A DNA stretch of 64,000 nt from Dastarcus helophoroides (Eukaryota; Arthropoda; Insecta; Coleoptera; Bothrideridae), in the NCBI GenBank assembly GCA_028583605.1, contig CM053332.1, positions 13,070,442 through 13,134,441 on the forward strand. The letters run 5' to 3'. Made by a program: the position numbers and the translations under genes. The notes below the pieces were generated by a model. That model did not search any database. It had not been told where the DNA came from and saw nothing but the letters and a program-made list of their open reading frames with translations. Below are positions 44,470 to 57,800 of this stretch, in pieces; the stretch's first letter is position 1; every line of letters starts with the position of its first letter.

Positions 44470-45180
44470 TGTTCCCCAAAGAAAGTGAAATAAAAAAAAT
44501 CAAATTTTGAGAAAAAAATTGCATTTTTGAGAAAAAGAGAAATTTTGATAAAATAAGTTGAAATTTCAAGAGAGACAAATTCCAGAGACAATTTGTAATT
44601 TGCTGAAACGTGTAAAAGGTTGATTTTAGGATTAAAATCAAATTTTGTGAATCAATCGAATCGAGAATAGCTCTGAAATTGTACCTATATTTAGAAAAAA
44701 AATGGTAAATTCAGGGGGTCGAAATTTCAAGAAAACATAGAAATCTAGAAGAATGTACCTATATTTAGAAAAAAATGGTAAATTCAGGGAATCGAAATCT
44801 CAAGAAAACATAGAAATCTAGAAGAATGTGAAAATTTCTAGAAAAAAGTTGCAGGTTAGAAAAAGATGGAATAGATAGAAGCAAATTAAAAAAAAAGAGA
44901 ATATTACGAGAAACAGTTGAACCGTTTTTAAGAAAAGATCCAAATTTCTGGAAAAATGCAAAAATTGAGTAAGAAAATCAAAGATTTAGAATGTGGAATT
45001 TAAAAAATTATAAAAAAACTTCGTTTTGGGAAATACGGTGGAAACATAAAGTATATTTTGGAAAAATTTATAAAAAGTCGATATTTCCCAAACAAAGAAG
45101 AGTTTTGTGCAAAAAATTAAATTTGAGATGAATAACACTTAAAAAAAAATACAACTTCCGAGAAAATAATTACTTTTGAA
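44470..45180. repeat. Degenerate satellite-like tract with a 74-bp duplication
   Basis: A-rich words as in 41-43 kb. Positions 44681-44754 and 44755-44828 are adjacent, nearly identical copies (each starts GTACCTATATTTAGAAAAAA). Confidence 0.7.
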
Positions 45181-45292
45181 ATAAAATTAATTACGATTAT
45201 TATAACGTTTTCAAAATCATGTTTTGGATAATATTGCAATTTTTTAAACAAATATGAATTGTTGACAAATTTATAACATATTGACATAACTA

Positions 45293-45913
45293 CAGTCAAA
45301 CCTCCCTATAACGAGCCTCCTTATACCGAATACCTCTATATAACGAATTTTTTCAGGGAACGTACCATTTTAAGTAAATTTACACCTAATATTACCTCCA
45401 TATGAACAGGATACCTCCTTACAACTAATTTGTGAACCAGGGTTTTCCAAGGTTCAATTAGTTTTAATAATGGCCTTTCGTTCATGGAAAGTTCTTAATA
45501 CCTCATGCTTAATAACATTCCAAGGTTCGGTTCGTTTATAATTGCCTCTCGCTTAAAATAAGTGAATACTCAATTTTTGGGATACCCCATGCTTATGACT
45601 GTTTACCTGCTAGTGTAAAGGGGGTTTACAGTTTGAGAACACACCTGAACTTGTTTTTAATGCGTTAAATAAGTGCGAAGTATCTTTTGAACTGCAAACA
45701 GTTTCTACCATAAATTCTCTCTTCAAACAGAAATAACAGATTTTTTAATTAAATTTAATTTATCTACATATGTTTGTTAATATATTTTTAAATAAATGTG
45801 TAATATGAACTTTTACAAGTTATTTGTGCCTCTTTACTACCTCCCTATAACGAAAACCTCTCTATAGCGAATTTTTTGTAGAATCTTGAATTTTCCGAAG
45901 GGAGGTTTGACTG
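45293..45913. mobile_element. Pogo/Tigger-type element
   Basis: A 621-bp element with CAGTCAAACCTCCCT at the left end and its complement at the right, flanked by TA at 45291-45292 and 45914-45915. Further copies of CCTCCCTATAACGA-type words lie just inside both ends. No transposase frame was found, so it is non-autonomous or internally deleted. Confidence 0.85.
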
Positions 45914-45919
45914 TATATA

Positions 45920-47030
45920 GCTAATATCCATGTTAATTTTTTTTAATTTGTCAGTTTTCATTTATCATATACTTTTCAATGGGGAATTTCAAAAATGGTT
46001 ATAATTATTGATTGATTGCTATTTTGTCAACAAGTGTACAAATGAGGGAAATTTTAAAATAGCAATCTAGAAATTTACCCAGTTAAATATTTTCACTTAA
46101 TTGCATAAGGCAGAGGCCCCACCTTGCCTCCTGATGGCTAGGTCCATAGACATTTCTGACTCCTTGAAACAAAATTTTGCTACCGCCACAGTCAATGCTG
46201 CTTTTTGGAATCCGGACAAATATCTGGATATCAGTCTCTAGAGCGAAGCCTGGAATAGCACTTATAGACGAAACAACATTAATTTATATTATTATAATAC
46301 TACCTATATCTCAGGGACTTACATTCCAATACTGTTAGCGTAATTTAAATGTTTTGCTAAATTTCGACGAAATAATCATTAAAAATATAGAAATCTTTAG
46401 ATAATATCAAGTTAGATTGCCAGTAGCTATTTGAAAAATCTGAGAAAATTTTTGTCATCAATGTGTGTTGCAATTAGCGGATTACAGTTAAAGGTTTACA
46501 GCATGGCTTAACTGATAGGTAATAAAGTGGAATTTGTGCAGAAGTCTCATTGAAAGAACAGTTAGGTTTTACAGCAAGTTTTAGTGAAGTATAATGTGGC
46601 TAATAATTTTAATCTCAAGTCAAGATGTCGAACTTACTCCAGCAGGAATATTAGGAATTTTTTATGTAAAAAAGTACCTATTGTTTTCATTGAATATTAG
46701 CGGATCCCCGCGCATTTGCGTATTTTTTAGGGGTCCGAAATATCTCGAAAACGGTGCAAGATAGCTACTTCCATAAAGTATACCCTTTTTTAGTAAACAA
46801 TGTTGGAAAATCAGAATTTGATATCAAAAATAAGATATCTGAAGGTAAATAAAAGTTATGTCGTTTTTAAAATACTCAATTTACCGCAGGTGGCTCTCTC
46901 TTTGAAGTATAACTAAATTGAAAACGGATTTAAATTTTTCGACTCAGAAAAGGTCAAACCCCAAAATTTTGCAGAGTTGTGAGCCTTTATTGAGAAATAA
47001 ATTGAAAATAAACAAAAATAATATTTCACA
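45920..47030. other. Spacer
   Basis: A GC-richer patch at 46110-46260 could be decayed coding sequence but is not recognised. Confidence 0.4.
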
Positions 47031-47036
47031 TGTAAC

Positions 47037-48142
47037 ATCCTATCATGGAAGATACTCGCAGGAACTAATAGGATTGATCCCCCCAAGGGCAAGATTCTTG
47101 AGGCCTACAAAACAGTCGGAGACAGCAAATTCCTGTGCGGTCCAGCTTGACACACAGAGGACTTCTGTCTACGGAGACTCTTTTTTCTATAGAACTTCCA
47201 AGCTGTAGAATTCGTTATTGAAAGAAATTTTCCCCAAAAATTACAATCTATCCTTGTTTAAGGTTGCTGGTTCAGATCAACTAAGGGAACATCAGATACA
47301 GATGATAAATCAGGGATCTCGAAATTACTCTGGAATGGGGTAAGAAAAATTTGGTCGACTTCAACGCTTCAAAAACTCAGACCGCGGTTTTCTCTAAAAA
47401 AAACCATCAAGGGATACTGCAACAAACATACTAATAGACGGTAAAATCCTTCCGATGGGATCTAATCCATCTATCCTAGGAGTGAATGCGAGCACTGACT
47501 TCTCTTGGAACGACAATGTGCGCGCCATGGCCAAGTCCGCCTCTCAGAAGCTAGGCTTTCTTTTTAGAGCTAAAAAGTACTTCACATCTCATCAACTACT
47601 CATACTATGTCTGACTATGTATGACTGTATGACTAACTCAAGTTAGGCCACCTGTAGAGTACTGTTCTCATATTTGGAGTTCAGCCCCAAAGCACACTTT
47701 AGCCCTTTTGGATTCAATTTAAGGAAGAGCGATCCGCCTAATTGATGACGAGAGTTTGACCGATTCTCTAGAAACACTAGAGCACAGGCGGATGGTTGGT
47801 GACTTATCTTCTTCTCTACATGTACTATCATGGAAGATGCTCGCAGGAACTAATAGGATTGATCATCCAAGGGCAAGATTCTTGAGGCCTTCAAGACAGT
47901 CGCAGAGGGCAAATTCCTGTGCGGTCCAGCTTGACACAGTGAGAATTTCTGGGAGACTCTGTTTTCTATAGAACTTCCAAGCTATGGAACTCGTTACTGA
48001 AAGAAATTTTCCCAAAAATTACAACCTATCTTTGTTTAAGAAGGCTGTTCATCGCCATCTATTCTTGTTTCCGCATCCTACTCGCAGCACTTTGAAGGAA
48101 TAATGGGGTTACCCTTTTCGAATGGATTAAACTTAAAAAAAA
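47037..48142 (+). mobile_element. LINE-A, rearranged or double insertion
   Basis: First comes a C-terminal piece (47037-47262, GRYSQELIGLIPPRARFL to NLSLFK). Then, without a 3' tail, sequence from the middle of the reverse transcriptase begins (47265, SDQLREHQIQ) and runs through the whole C-terminal region to FPHPT, the shared 3' end and an A run (48120-48142). The first piece is homologous to 47826-48040 of the second, so the order along the element is broken. Frames are shifted in many places. Confidence 0.85.
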
Positions 48143-48443
48143 AGTCCTATTTTTCTTTTAACTATCAATTTTTGGACAAAGGTAAGTTCGGCTAAATCGT
48201 AATATTTTTACCTCAGGAATGTATCCCTGAATTTTGGCTCATTACCTCGGGACCACCCTCTACGTAAAAATGATAAAACTTTAGCTACCAAAAATATGAG
48301 TCACCCTGAATTACCTTATGATAACTGTGGAAACGGTAAACTAAACTAAACAAAACATTAGTACATGACTATATGTCAATTTTGACAATATTTTCAGGTT
48401 GATTTGATCTTTTTTTCAGCCTGTAAAGGGCTATTTTTTTGTA

Positions 48444-48834
48444 ATGGCTAAAGGGAAAGCAAAAAAGCCAGAAAAACCTGTAAAACAAGTACAGATAAGT
48501 CCGAGTGGTAAGTAAATTTCAATGTTTACATGTAAATTGTTGATTAGCTAAGACAATCCTATTAATTTCAGCCAAAAAAGTGTTTGTAAGTACCAAATAT
48601 GAGCAACTAAATTGCAAAAATTATCTACGACATTTTTAGAGCGCGTATTCAGGTTATGACTTAAGTAGAATCAGTACAGGGGGCCTTTCTTATAGCGATG
48701 AGGTGGAGGCAGAAGTCGCCGAAGTAAAGGAAGATGAAACCGTAGGAAAACCAAAAAAACATAAGGATGCAAAGAAAGGGAAACAGAAAGAAGTTGAAGA
48801 AAAGAAAGATAAGTCGCCCAAAAAGGACAAAAAG
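48444..48834 (+). CDS. Dnai7: DNAI7 exons 1-3 (charged N-terminus)
   Basis: ATG in the context TGTAATGG opens MAKGKAKKPEKPVKQVQIS. Exon 1 ends before GTAAGT at 48508. Exon 2 is only 14 nt (48572-48585) between TTTCAG and GTAAGT. Exon 3 (48640-48834) follows TTTTTAG and encodes SAYSGYDLSRIS and then a Lys/Glu-rich run to KKDKK before GTATGG. Joined, they keep frame. A pyrimidine-rich TTTTTTTCAG ends at 48420 and may mark the start of this exon behind a 5' non-coding exon. The charged, Lys-rich start resembles the low-complexity N-termini of known orthologues. Confidence 0.8.
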
Positions 48835-51800
48835 GTATGGCATTAAACGACTTAGCTGCCATCGTGCAATTAATGCAAAAGAAATATATTGTTTATTTTA
48901 CAAAATACCATTTTATTAAAATACAGTAGATGCCGCTTAATATAATCAGTGGTTTATGGAATCAATCGCTTAATAGAATCAAATGCTTTGAACGGAAACC
49001 AATCATAATTTAAAATGTATAAAAGTCGCCCGCTGTTTACACTAGACACTTTATTCTGTGCATTTCTCCCTGACTTAAAATATATTTTCTCTCTGATGTA
49101 AGCGTCAACTATTCTGCAAGAAGCGATCGGAGAAAAATATACGGAAATCTAAACGCAGCCTAAATCGTGTAAAAAAATTTCAAATAGCTCCTCTCAGGAT
49201 AGTTGACAACTATTTCAACTTGCACAGAATAAAGTGTCTAGTGTAAACGTACTGTTAGAATCGAATTTTCGGATAATAGAATCAAAACTTAAAGGTTAAT
49301 TGTTTAACGGATATTTAATAAAGTCATCCGATTCTTGAATTATCTTGCATCTTTGTTAAACTTCTATTTTTTTTTCAAACTTACTATATTGTAACGCAAT
49401 GTAAATAGATGGAATAGAATTTAGAATAGAACTGTATAATTTAGTAAATAAAAAAAGTTTCTAGAAGGATCTGATAAGGGGAAAGCGGCCGCGATAACGA
49501 AACAAATGGCAGATAAGCCTTCCAGAAATTTCGGGAACGATAAGCCTTATCTGCCGAAAAGTTCTAGAATCCGGGGGCCAAAACTATAAAAGGCGGTTAA
49601 CTTTCCCTCGAGTCAGTCTGTTAGAATCAGTGTAATTATTGAGTAAGTAGAAGTCAATAATAAGTGAGTTAATTGTCAATTGTGGTGATCGAGTTGAGTT
49701 CAGTAATAAAGTGGGAATAATCCATCACGTGTATCAATTCGAACCGATAACGCACGTAACAATATTTTGGATGAAATTTTAATTAACATGGCTAAACTAG
49801 GCATGATACAGAGCTGGAGATAATTGTAATTAGAGATAATTGCAGTCAACCGTTATCAAACCAAACCGCAAGTATATCCCGCTAAAAAATTCTATTAGAC
49901 GAAAGCAAACAAAAAATTTGGATTTTTTACAATTGATAGTAAAAGTAATGCATAATTTTGCCTTTAAGTCCTGAGTTATTAACAGTAAATTATGATTAAA
50001 GATCCAAAGTGGTTTCGCTTTATAGAATTTCCGGTTATTAGAATCAAAATGATTGGGACTAACATGATTCTATCAATTCGCACTTGCTGTAATCCCTTTA
50101 GGGGCAGCACCTCAATATGTGCACATTCGTAAGGACTGCAGGTACTGCTTCATATTTGACCATAGTTTACGCGAACTTTTTAGAGGAGCAACAGATTCTA
50201 CCCTGCCAAAAATGAAATTTTTCTGATCCACGTTTCGTAGGATTGACATATTTATGGTGTTTTGTTTTCTGTCTTAACTATCTTTTATGCCACCGTTTAT
50301 GGAAGAGTTTCGTTTCTGATATGATTAATATACTGAGCTACCGTTCTCTTCTATATAGTGAATCTGGGTTTTTTATTTATTTATTTTTTCCTCAGTCTCT
50401 GCGGATGAGTTTTTCCTAAATATGTTTGGCATATGCACTAAGTTACCATACTTTTCTGTATTTACTGCTCACTGTGCTACTTTCACTTCGGAGCGTTTTG
50501 CTTCTGCGCCGTTATGGTTGACAGTGTGTGAACCATACCAAGGCAAAACCTGTGCTGTTCTGTCATGCACTTGGTGTTTCCTTCGTTCCTGAAAAAAGTC
50601 ATTGCAATGGTGCGCGAAAGGTCATACTTTTAGTAGTTCCATGACATCGTCCAATCTGGAAAGGAGCGTATCTTTTACTGACAGATCGCGAAAGCATTTG
50701 TAATATACTTTAAATTAAGCTTGAATGTTCTACAAATGTGTTGGTCTTCTTCAGGACATGATATCAACTGAAGCAGAACTACTCTCAGAAATGGAAATCT
50801 TTTTGGAATATCACAACAGGGTAAAAGAATTGCGGGCTTCTCAAGTGCAAGAACACAAACTAGAAATTTTAAAACAAGATCCTAATTATGTAGAGGTGGC
50901 TACAGAACCTATTCCTGACCAAGAGATTGAATTAGAGGTAATTTGGTAGATTCTTTTGTAAGCCTTTAATTGTTACAGTAAATATAATATGAGCAAAGCA
51001 TTCTTTGGACCAACTGTTGTCAAACAGCACATAAAGTCAGAGAGAAGTTTTTACCAAGTATTAGATGACTAAGGCCGACATTGCGTCCAAAGTCCAATAA
51101 CATCATATTTCCAAATAAAATAATTTCCCATTCGATTTCAATCGAATAACAGGCTTAAAGATTCGCGCTTCTTATTCTAGTACCTGCTGAAATTGTAGAT
51201 GGCACGCAATTTTATATTAGTCATAATCATTGCAGATTGGTTAATCTTTTATATGTTCTGTGTTATAACCTGAAATAAAATTGTTAGCACAGTTAAATTC
51301 TTAGAAATGAAAGATTGAGTTTCACTAAAATAAAAATAGCCTATAAGGTACCCCTAAAAATATTTTACATTTTAGTTAAGGTTTTATTAAAATCGATTTA
51401 ACAATTGTTTAGGTCAGACCGGACAAAGGATCAGTCGACAGACAGATCACAGACAAACACTTAGATACTTTAATTTTATTGACAAAGATTTACTGTTAAT
51501 ACTATATTCCAATATTCGCGGTTCATCGCCATCTATCCTTGTTTCCGCATCCTATTCACAATGCTTTGAAAGCATAATGGGGTTACCGTTTGCGAGTGGA
51601 TTAAACTTAAAAAAAAAATGTTATTTTTCCACCTCTGACAAGTAGATAAGATTAATTATTGTTATTGACGAAAACCGGAGAAGAACATTTTACATATTTT
51701 TGTCTTATATACATTTTAGATATGCCATTTTTCTGAACAAAATAAATAAATGTTTGCATCTTTGAATGAAAAATGCTTCTTGAAATTCCCAACTTTAGTT

Positions 51801-54800
51801 GGAAATTTTCAATTTTTTGAGTTTGAATTTAAATTCTTAATCCCGAGAAAATAAACTAGAAAAAAACATATAATAATTGCAATTTCATATCCGGATGTTT
51901 CTCAGACTTCATTGTTTATAAAAATATTGAAATTCAAATGAAATGACAAAAAAGTTGAATATCCAAACTAAAGTAAAAATTTCAAGATTCAAATAAAAGT
52001 TTCGAGGATAATTTTCATTTTTATTATTTTATTTTAATTTTATTAGGTGTTTTTTTTTAATAGGCGAGGAAAGGTGGGGACTAGGAGGCTTAGCTCCTCT
52101 CCAAGAGAGCAATAATGCTTTATGTGAATTTGAGGAGCACCCTTTGGTGGATTAAAAATGTTGGGGCAAAATACAGGAATATAAATTCTTAAGGATCTTT
52201 TCTTTGATCAATAAAAAACGAAAATATTAACCGATGACCTTTGTTTTTGGTCGACACAAAATATGTGGCCGCCACCGAACGAAAACGCACGAAATAATAA
52301 TTTTACGACCTTTTTTTATAGAAACTTAAATCAATAATTAATAGATATTAAAGTAATACTCTTTATGGGCCCCAAAAATATATTTTAGGAAAAATCTTTC
52401 GTTATACTTAATGATATAAGCCAATATTATTTTTATTCGTAAACCGTAGAGGAGGGGGTTTCAATCCATGAATGTTCGCTTCTTTCTTAATTCAATTTAA
52501 ATCTGAAGTTTTTGTTGTTTTTTTATTCGAAAGAGCAATCAAAATTTCTAATGATAAAAGTCGTATAAAACGAGTCAAAAAAAAAATCTAAATCTATTAA
52601 CTAAAAGTTCTGAACATTTTGAAGTTTGAAATAAAGTCAGTTTTATAAAAATATCCGTTTTGAATTTTTTAATTTTTAAACTAAAAAATGGGCAAATTGC
52701 TTAGTAAATTTTAGGTTCTTCTTGCGATCTTGATTTTTTTAGAGAGTTTCCAAAATAAATCGAATCTACGAGATTTAATTCAAAATTCGTGATTCAAGTA
52801 AAAAGACAGTTATTTTTCACACACACGAATTTTTGTCGAAATTTTGATTTGTTAATTTTTAGTTGGTCAACAAAAAATTTATTTTTTGAAAAGAAAAATT
52901 CCAAAGTTCAACCAAATCTCAAAAAATTTGAACCTCGAAACCTTGATTTTTGATAGGAATTTTGAAAACTTTTTTATAAATTTCATGTTTTAGGTAAAAT
53001 TTCAACATTTCTCTAGAAATTTAGCTTTAAACCTTAAACTTGTTTTTATAAATTTCAAACCTGAAGTTGCAAATTCTAGAAAAATTCGAATTTTTAGAAA
53101 ACATTAATTTGAAAAAAATCTCGTCAACATTTGACGCAACACATTTCTAATTCAAGTGACGAAGTTTTGAAATTGCTGAAGATTTTAAATTTAAAATTTT
53201 GAGAGAAATTGATTTTGTTTTTTTCAAAAAATTATTTAATTAACAAGTATTTCGTCTCCAAAATTTTTAGTTTAAGTTTGTTTGCACTTTTTTTAATAAT
53301 ATTGACAGACTTCAGACTTGTATTTTCGATTTTTCCAAAATTCGAATTTTCACACTTTCGTACCTTGTTTCTTTTTTTTAGAAGTGTGTTAATTCTCTTT
53401 TTTTTGAAATAAATTTTCAATTTCTCTAAAACTAAACTTTTTCACAAAATTCTTTGTTTAAACTTTAAATTTTTAAGGTGATTGGAAATTGTTTCCAGAT
53501 ATTTTTAGGGTAAATAGAACATAAAAAACAAGATCTGCTTTTTATGTAATGTTTTCTCTAAAAGTAAATAATAACGAAGTTAAAGTCCTGAAAGGGGGTT
53601 GAAAAATGTGGTTTTTTGGCAATATCTGCCTTGTTATTAAACTAATATTTTAAAATCAGATATACAGCATGTCCCACCGGGAATCGCCGCGATCGATATC
53701 TGGCAAGGTACTCATCTAAAACATTTGAAAATTTGGCAACTAAGCAAAGACGATAGGACAACACAACTAAAATATTCGCAAAGTTGTAGTATTTCCGGTT
53801 AGTTGACACCAACTTCGTTGTTTTAAATAAGATACCCTATATATTTATGCATTTTTAGATTTAATATAATATTTGAAGACCACGTTAAATAACAAACATT
53901 GTTCCTAAAATTTATAGTTTTTAAGATAATTGGATTTTTATAAAAAATTTGACAGATACAAGGTTTCACAAAATTCTTTGTATCTTTTTCCAGAAATTAG
54001 ATATTTATTTCATATTTGGCATGTGAGTAGAACACATACATACATATGAAGCTATCTATAGCACTTAACTACATACATGCAACATATTCGTCAGATCCTT
54101 CCTCTTTTTTAAGGGCTACTTTGAAGGGGTTCTCCTCCTAGGACAGCTCTGAGTAACCTACGGTTGTCATTGTCGGTCCCAAGCCCGGTTAAAGGAGGAG
54201 GCTTATAGCAGGAAGTCAGCTTCCTAGCCTACGTAAAAAAGCTCCTGCTAAAAAATCTAATCCAAAGCCTCAGAATCCGATGGATGTAAAAAGACGAAAA
54301 CAGCAAAGAAAAAGGACAACGATGGAATATACAAGGTCTCACTAGGAAGATAAACGAAGTTGTAAACGAATTGGGAAACCTTTGAGTCGACATCGCAGTG
54401 CCAACGGAGACCAAGAAAAAAGGAAAAGGCTTTAAAAGTTGGGAATGTAACGATCATTATTAGAATGGAGTGTCCAAAGAGAAAAGAGCAAAATAAGGGG
54501 TGTCCATAGTAATACACAAGAAAACTAACAAAGTTCATAACCATCTGGGAACCGATTAGCCATAAATCATAATAATCATAAACATGAAAATTGTATGTAT
54601 CAAGACAACATTATTAGGAGTATATGCGGTCAATGATGATGATCTGGCCCAGAATAAAGATACCTTTTCTGAACAACTAAACAGGGAAATAAGCAAAATT
54701 GGATCATAAAGAGAAATACTACTCTTGGAGGATCTCAACGAAAGAATAGGAAAGGATCTGAAACAGTAACCGGACATAACATCAACCATTGTAAAAGCTA

Positions 54801-57800
54801 TAAATATCTGGGACGAGGATCTCTAGAGACCGAACGCTGGATGAGGCAATATCGAAAAGGAATATCCAAGGAAGAAAAACAATTGCTATACTATGAGACA
54901 AGGACATAACTATAGAAAATAAGAAGAGAATTTACAACTCAATCGTAAAAAGTATAATAACGTACAGCTCGAAGGTGTGGCCGTTAAAAGAAAGAACAGA
55001 AAAAGTACTAAAGCTGCAGAAATGGATTTCTGGAGACGAGCAGTTAAAAAATCCAGGAAAGACCGAACACCAAATGACCCAATAAGATGCACATTGGAAA
55101 TAAAACCTAATATAGTAGATGACATCAGAACCCAACAGTTAATATGGTACGGACATGTATAGAGAATGCCACAAGACCGACTGTCTAAGAAGATCTTGAA
55201 CTAGAACCCCTATGAAGAAGAACACAAGGAAGACCACGTCAAAGGGTGAGAGGGAGAATGTATGAAGAAATATCGGAAAGAAATCTGGAAGATGAGGGAT
55301 GGACAGATATAAAGGAATGGAGATTAGGAATCGTAAGACCAATTGATATATACTTTGAAGAGTTACTTTTAGTATTTTATTCCAATTTTTTGTTGTTTTT
55401 TTACATACTTGAAAATTTGGCAAAGCAAATATTCTTCAAAATATTTAATATAAAAAAGGTTCAAGTGTTAGCGTACATTTGTTGCGTTTTGTTAATATCT
55501 GTACCTTTTGAAACACCAATTCCTCATTTAGGTCATAGATCACGTTACCTGATCAAACGAGTAAAAAACTGGTAAAAAATATTAATAAAATTGAAAAATA
55601 TAAGCATCTGTCTATCTGTCTATGTGTCGACTGATCTTTTGTCCGAACTAATCTCGGAAACTGCCAAATCGATATTTTACGAAATTTGCTAAAATGTAGG
55701 GTATTTTGAGGGGTACATTTTAGGCTATTTTTATTGCAGTAAAACTAACCGTTTACTTCTAAAAACTCAACAATGCTATTTAATTGAGGTTATAACACAG
55801 AACATATAAAAGAGGAACCAATCTGCAATATTTATGGCTGATATAATACTGTGCGCCACATACAATTCTACAATTCTAGGTACTAAACTAAGGAGCGCAA
55901 AGCTTTGAATCTATTGTTGTGTTAACATCAAATGAGAAATTATTGTATTTAGAAAAATGACGTTATTAGACCTTGCTTGGTCAAAGTCGGCGGGGGTCAA
56001 CTAGTACAATAATAAAATTGAGAAATGATACACTGATTGATATTTATACTAGGAGAAAAAAAAATCGGGTACACGGTTAAGATTATTAAAGACACCAGCG
56101 GAGCTCCAAGCAATAGAAAGAGAAAATAAAAGAAAGACGTTACTATTGGAACAAGAAAGAATTTTTAATACAGAGAAACAAATTCGAGAAGCAGAAGAGC
56201 ATGCGGCCCGATCAGAATATCTCGATAGTTCTAGAGAATTTATGCAACATGTATTGGCTCGGTATAAGAAGACTTTTCGGAATTACAGAGAACAGCAAGA
56301 TGTAAGAGTGTATCTCACATTATATGAGATTATTTGTAATTGTCAATTAAGTTCCAAGTCTCACATGCTATGTTTTCAGTGGGAGATTTACTTATCCTGT
56401 CGTCCATTACCAAATGCTTCCAATGTGCAAGAGTTAAATAAATATATATACAAATGGAAAAAGAGCATGGCTTTGACCACACTAGAAGACACTATAACAA
56501 GAGTTAATGACACTCTGCAGGTTAGATCTAATGATTGGACAAAATCTCTGTTAGATAGAGAATTTAGCTTCTAGGTGAATTAGAGGTGATAACTGATAAT
56601 GTTCAAGATCACGAACTATACAAAATGAACAATTGGATGTGGGTTAGTAAATATAGTAGCAGAAATAAATAAGTCTCAAGTGCCTAAGTACATTTTAATT
56701 AGATAAACATTTCATGTTTGACTTCTTAGGTGAAGGATCTTCTTCAGGAAAACCTTCACATTCAAATCGAAATATTTACGTTGAGATTGATAAGAGACTT
56801 GGAGAAAAGGCTCAATAGAATAAGTATACCGGTGGCTGATTTTCGACACAAGGATACTAATTTTACACTATGCCTTTGGTGCTATGTACAGCTTCCCACG
56901 CATATGCCAAATCCAAGAAGGCCTTCAAAGTATTGAAGTCCTGAAAATTTTGCATACATTTAAACTCAGTTTCTTACAGACCACGAATATCAGTAAATTT
57001 TTCAGAAATGCAAATGTCCGTCGTTTTCCCACCGAATATGCCGTTTGAACGTCAAGTGATAAGGGCACTATATGTACCATTTGATCATATTACCTGTTTG
57101 TGCGAGACTTACCACTACTCCTTTAAACCAAACATCTATATGGGAGGTAATTACTAGATTTGCATAATATGAGATATATTTTTCATTCATTTTTTCAGAT
57201 TTGAAAGAAGTTACTAGCAGAGATTACAATGATATTCTCAAAGTTAGGTACGACAATTACCACATTAAGTGCCATCAAGAAGCAAAAGCCAAAGCCGCTA
57301 CACTGGATTATCCAACATATATTGGCCCTTTGGTTATTCCCAAGATTGAATCCAATGAGTCGATTCCAGTGATGCCTTACAAACCATGCAGTCCAACTGG
57401 TTCATTCCTGAATTTAGCTCGGGAAGGTATGCTCAATTAATGTCAAAGTAATAAACGATTTTAACCTTGAAATTTCATTCACTAGAAAGTCACTTTCTCG
57501 TTTATTCGAATGGAAAAGGATAAGTATTTTGAGAGCTATCTTTTTCTGCAGTAAGCTAACGTAGTTTCAACAGAAATATCCTGATTAAACCTTTTAAAAA
57601 TCGAGATTTATGATCATTTCGAGTTAATTCGAAATTTATCAAATTTTGACTTAATCAAAATCGGTCTTGTTTACGTTGGACCTTTAAATTTTGGTCGTAC
57701 GTGTTTCTGGACATCTGCACTTTCTTGAAAGTCATCTTTTTCTTGAAATTTCAACTTCTTTTTGAAATACATTTATTTTCTTAAAATTGGGTTGGAGTAA

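Larger units (their letters stand above)
48924..50089. mobile_element. Pogo/Tigger-type element in DNAI7 intron 3, with two nested insertions
   Basis: The ends CAGTAGATGCCGCTTAATAT and CAGCAAGTGCGAATTGATAG (complement) are imperfect inverted repeats, with TA at 48922-48923 and 50090-50091. ATAGAATCAA words repeat just inside both ends. It contains a MITE (49035-49248) and a solo LTR (49390-49761). No transposase was seen. Confidence 0.7.

Noticed and set aside
48661..48862. Two hydrophobic minus-strand frames that look like membrane proteins
   Set aside because: They are the complement of the Lys/Glu-rich exon 3 of DNAI7; antisense of Lys codons gives Phe and Leu.
54229..55423. Long minus-strand frames over 54.2-55.4 kb
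   Set aside because: Antisense of the LINE-C relic, which is recognisable on the plus strand.
56302..56379. The open 78-nt segment between DNAI7 exons 5 and 6 as coding
   Set aside because: It is bounded by GTAAGA and TTTTCAG, and removing it improves the match to orthologues; it is open only because its length is a multiple of three.
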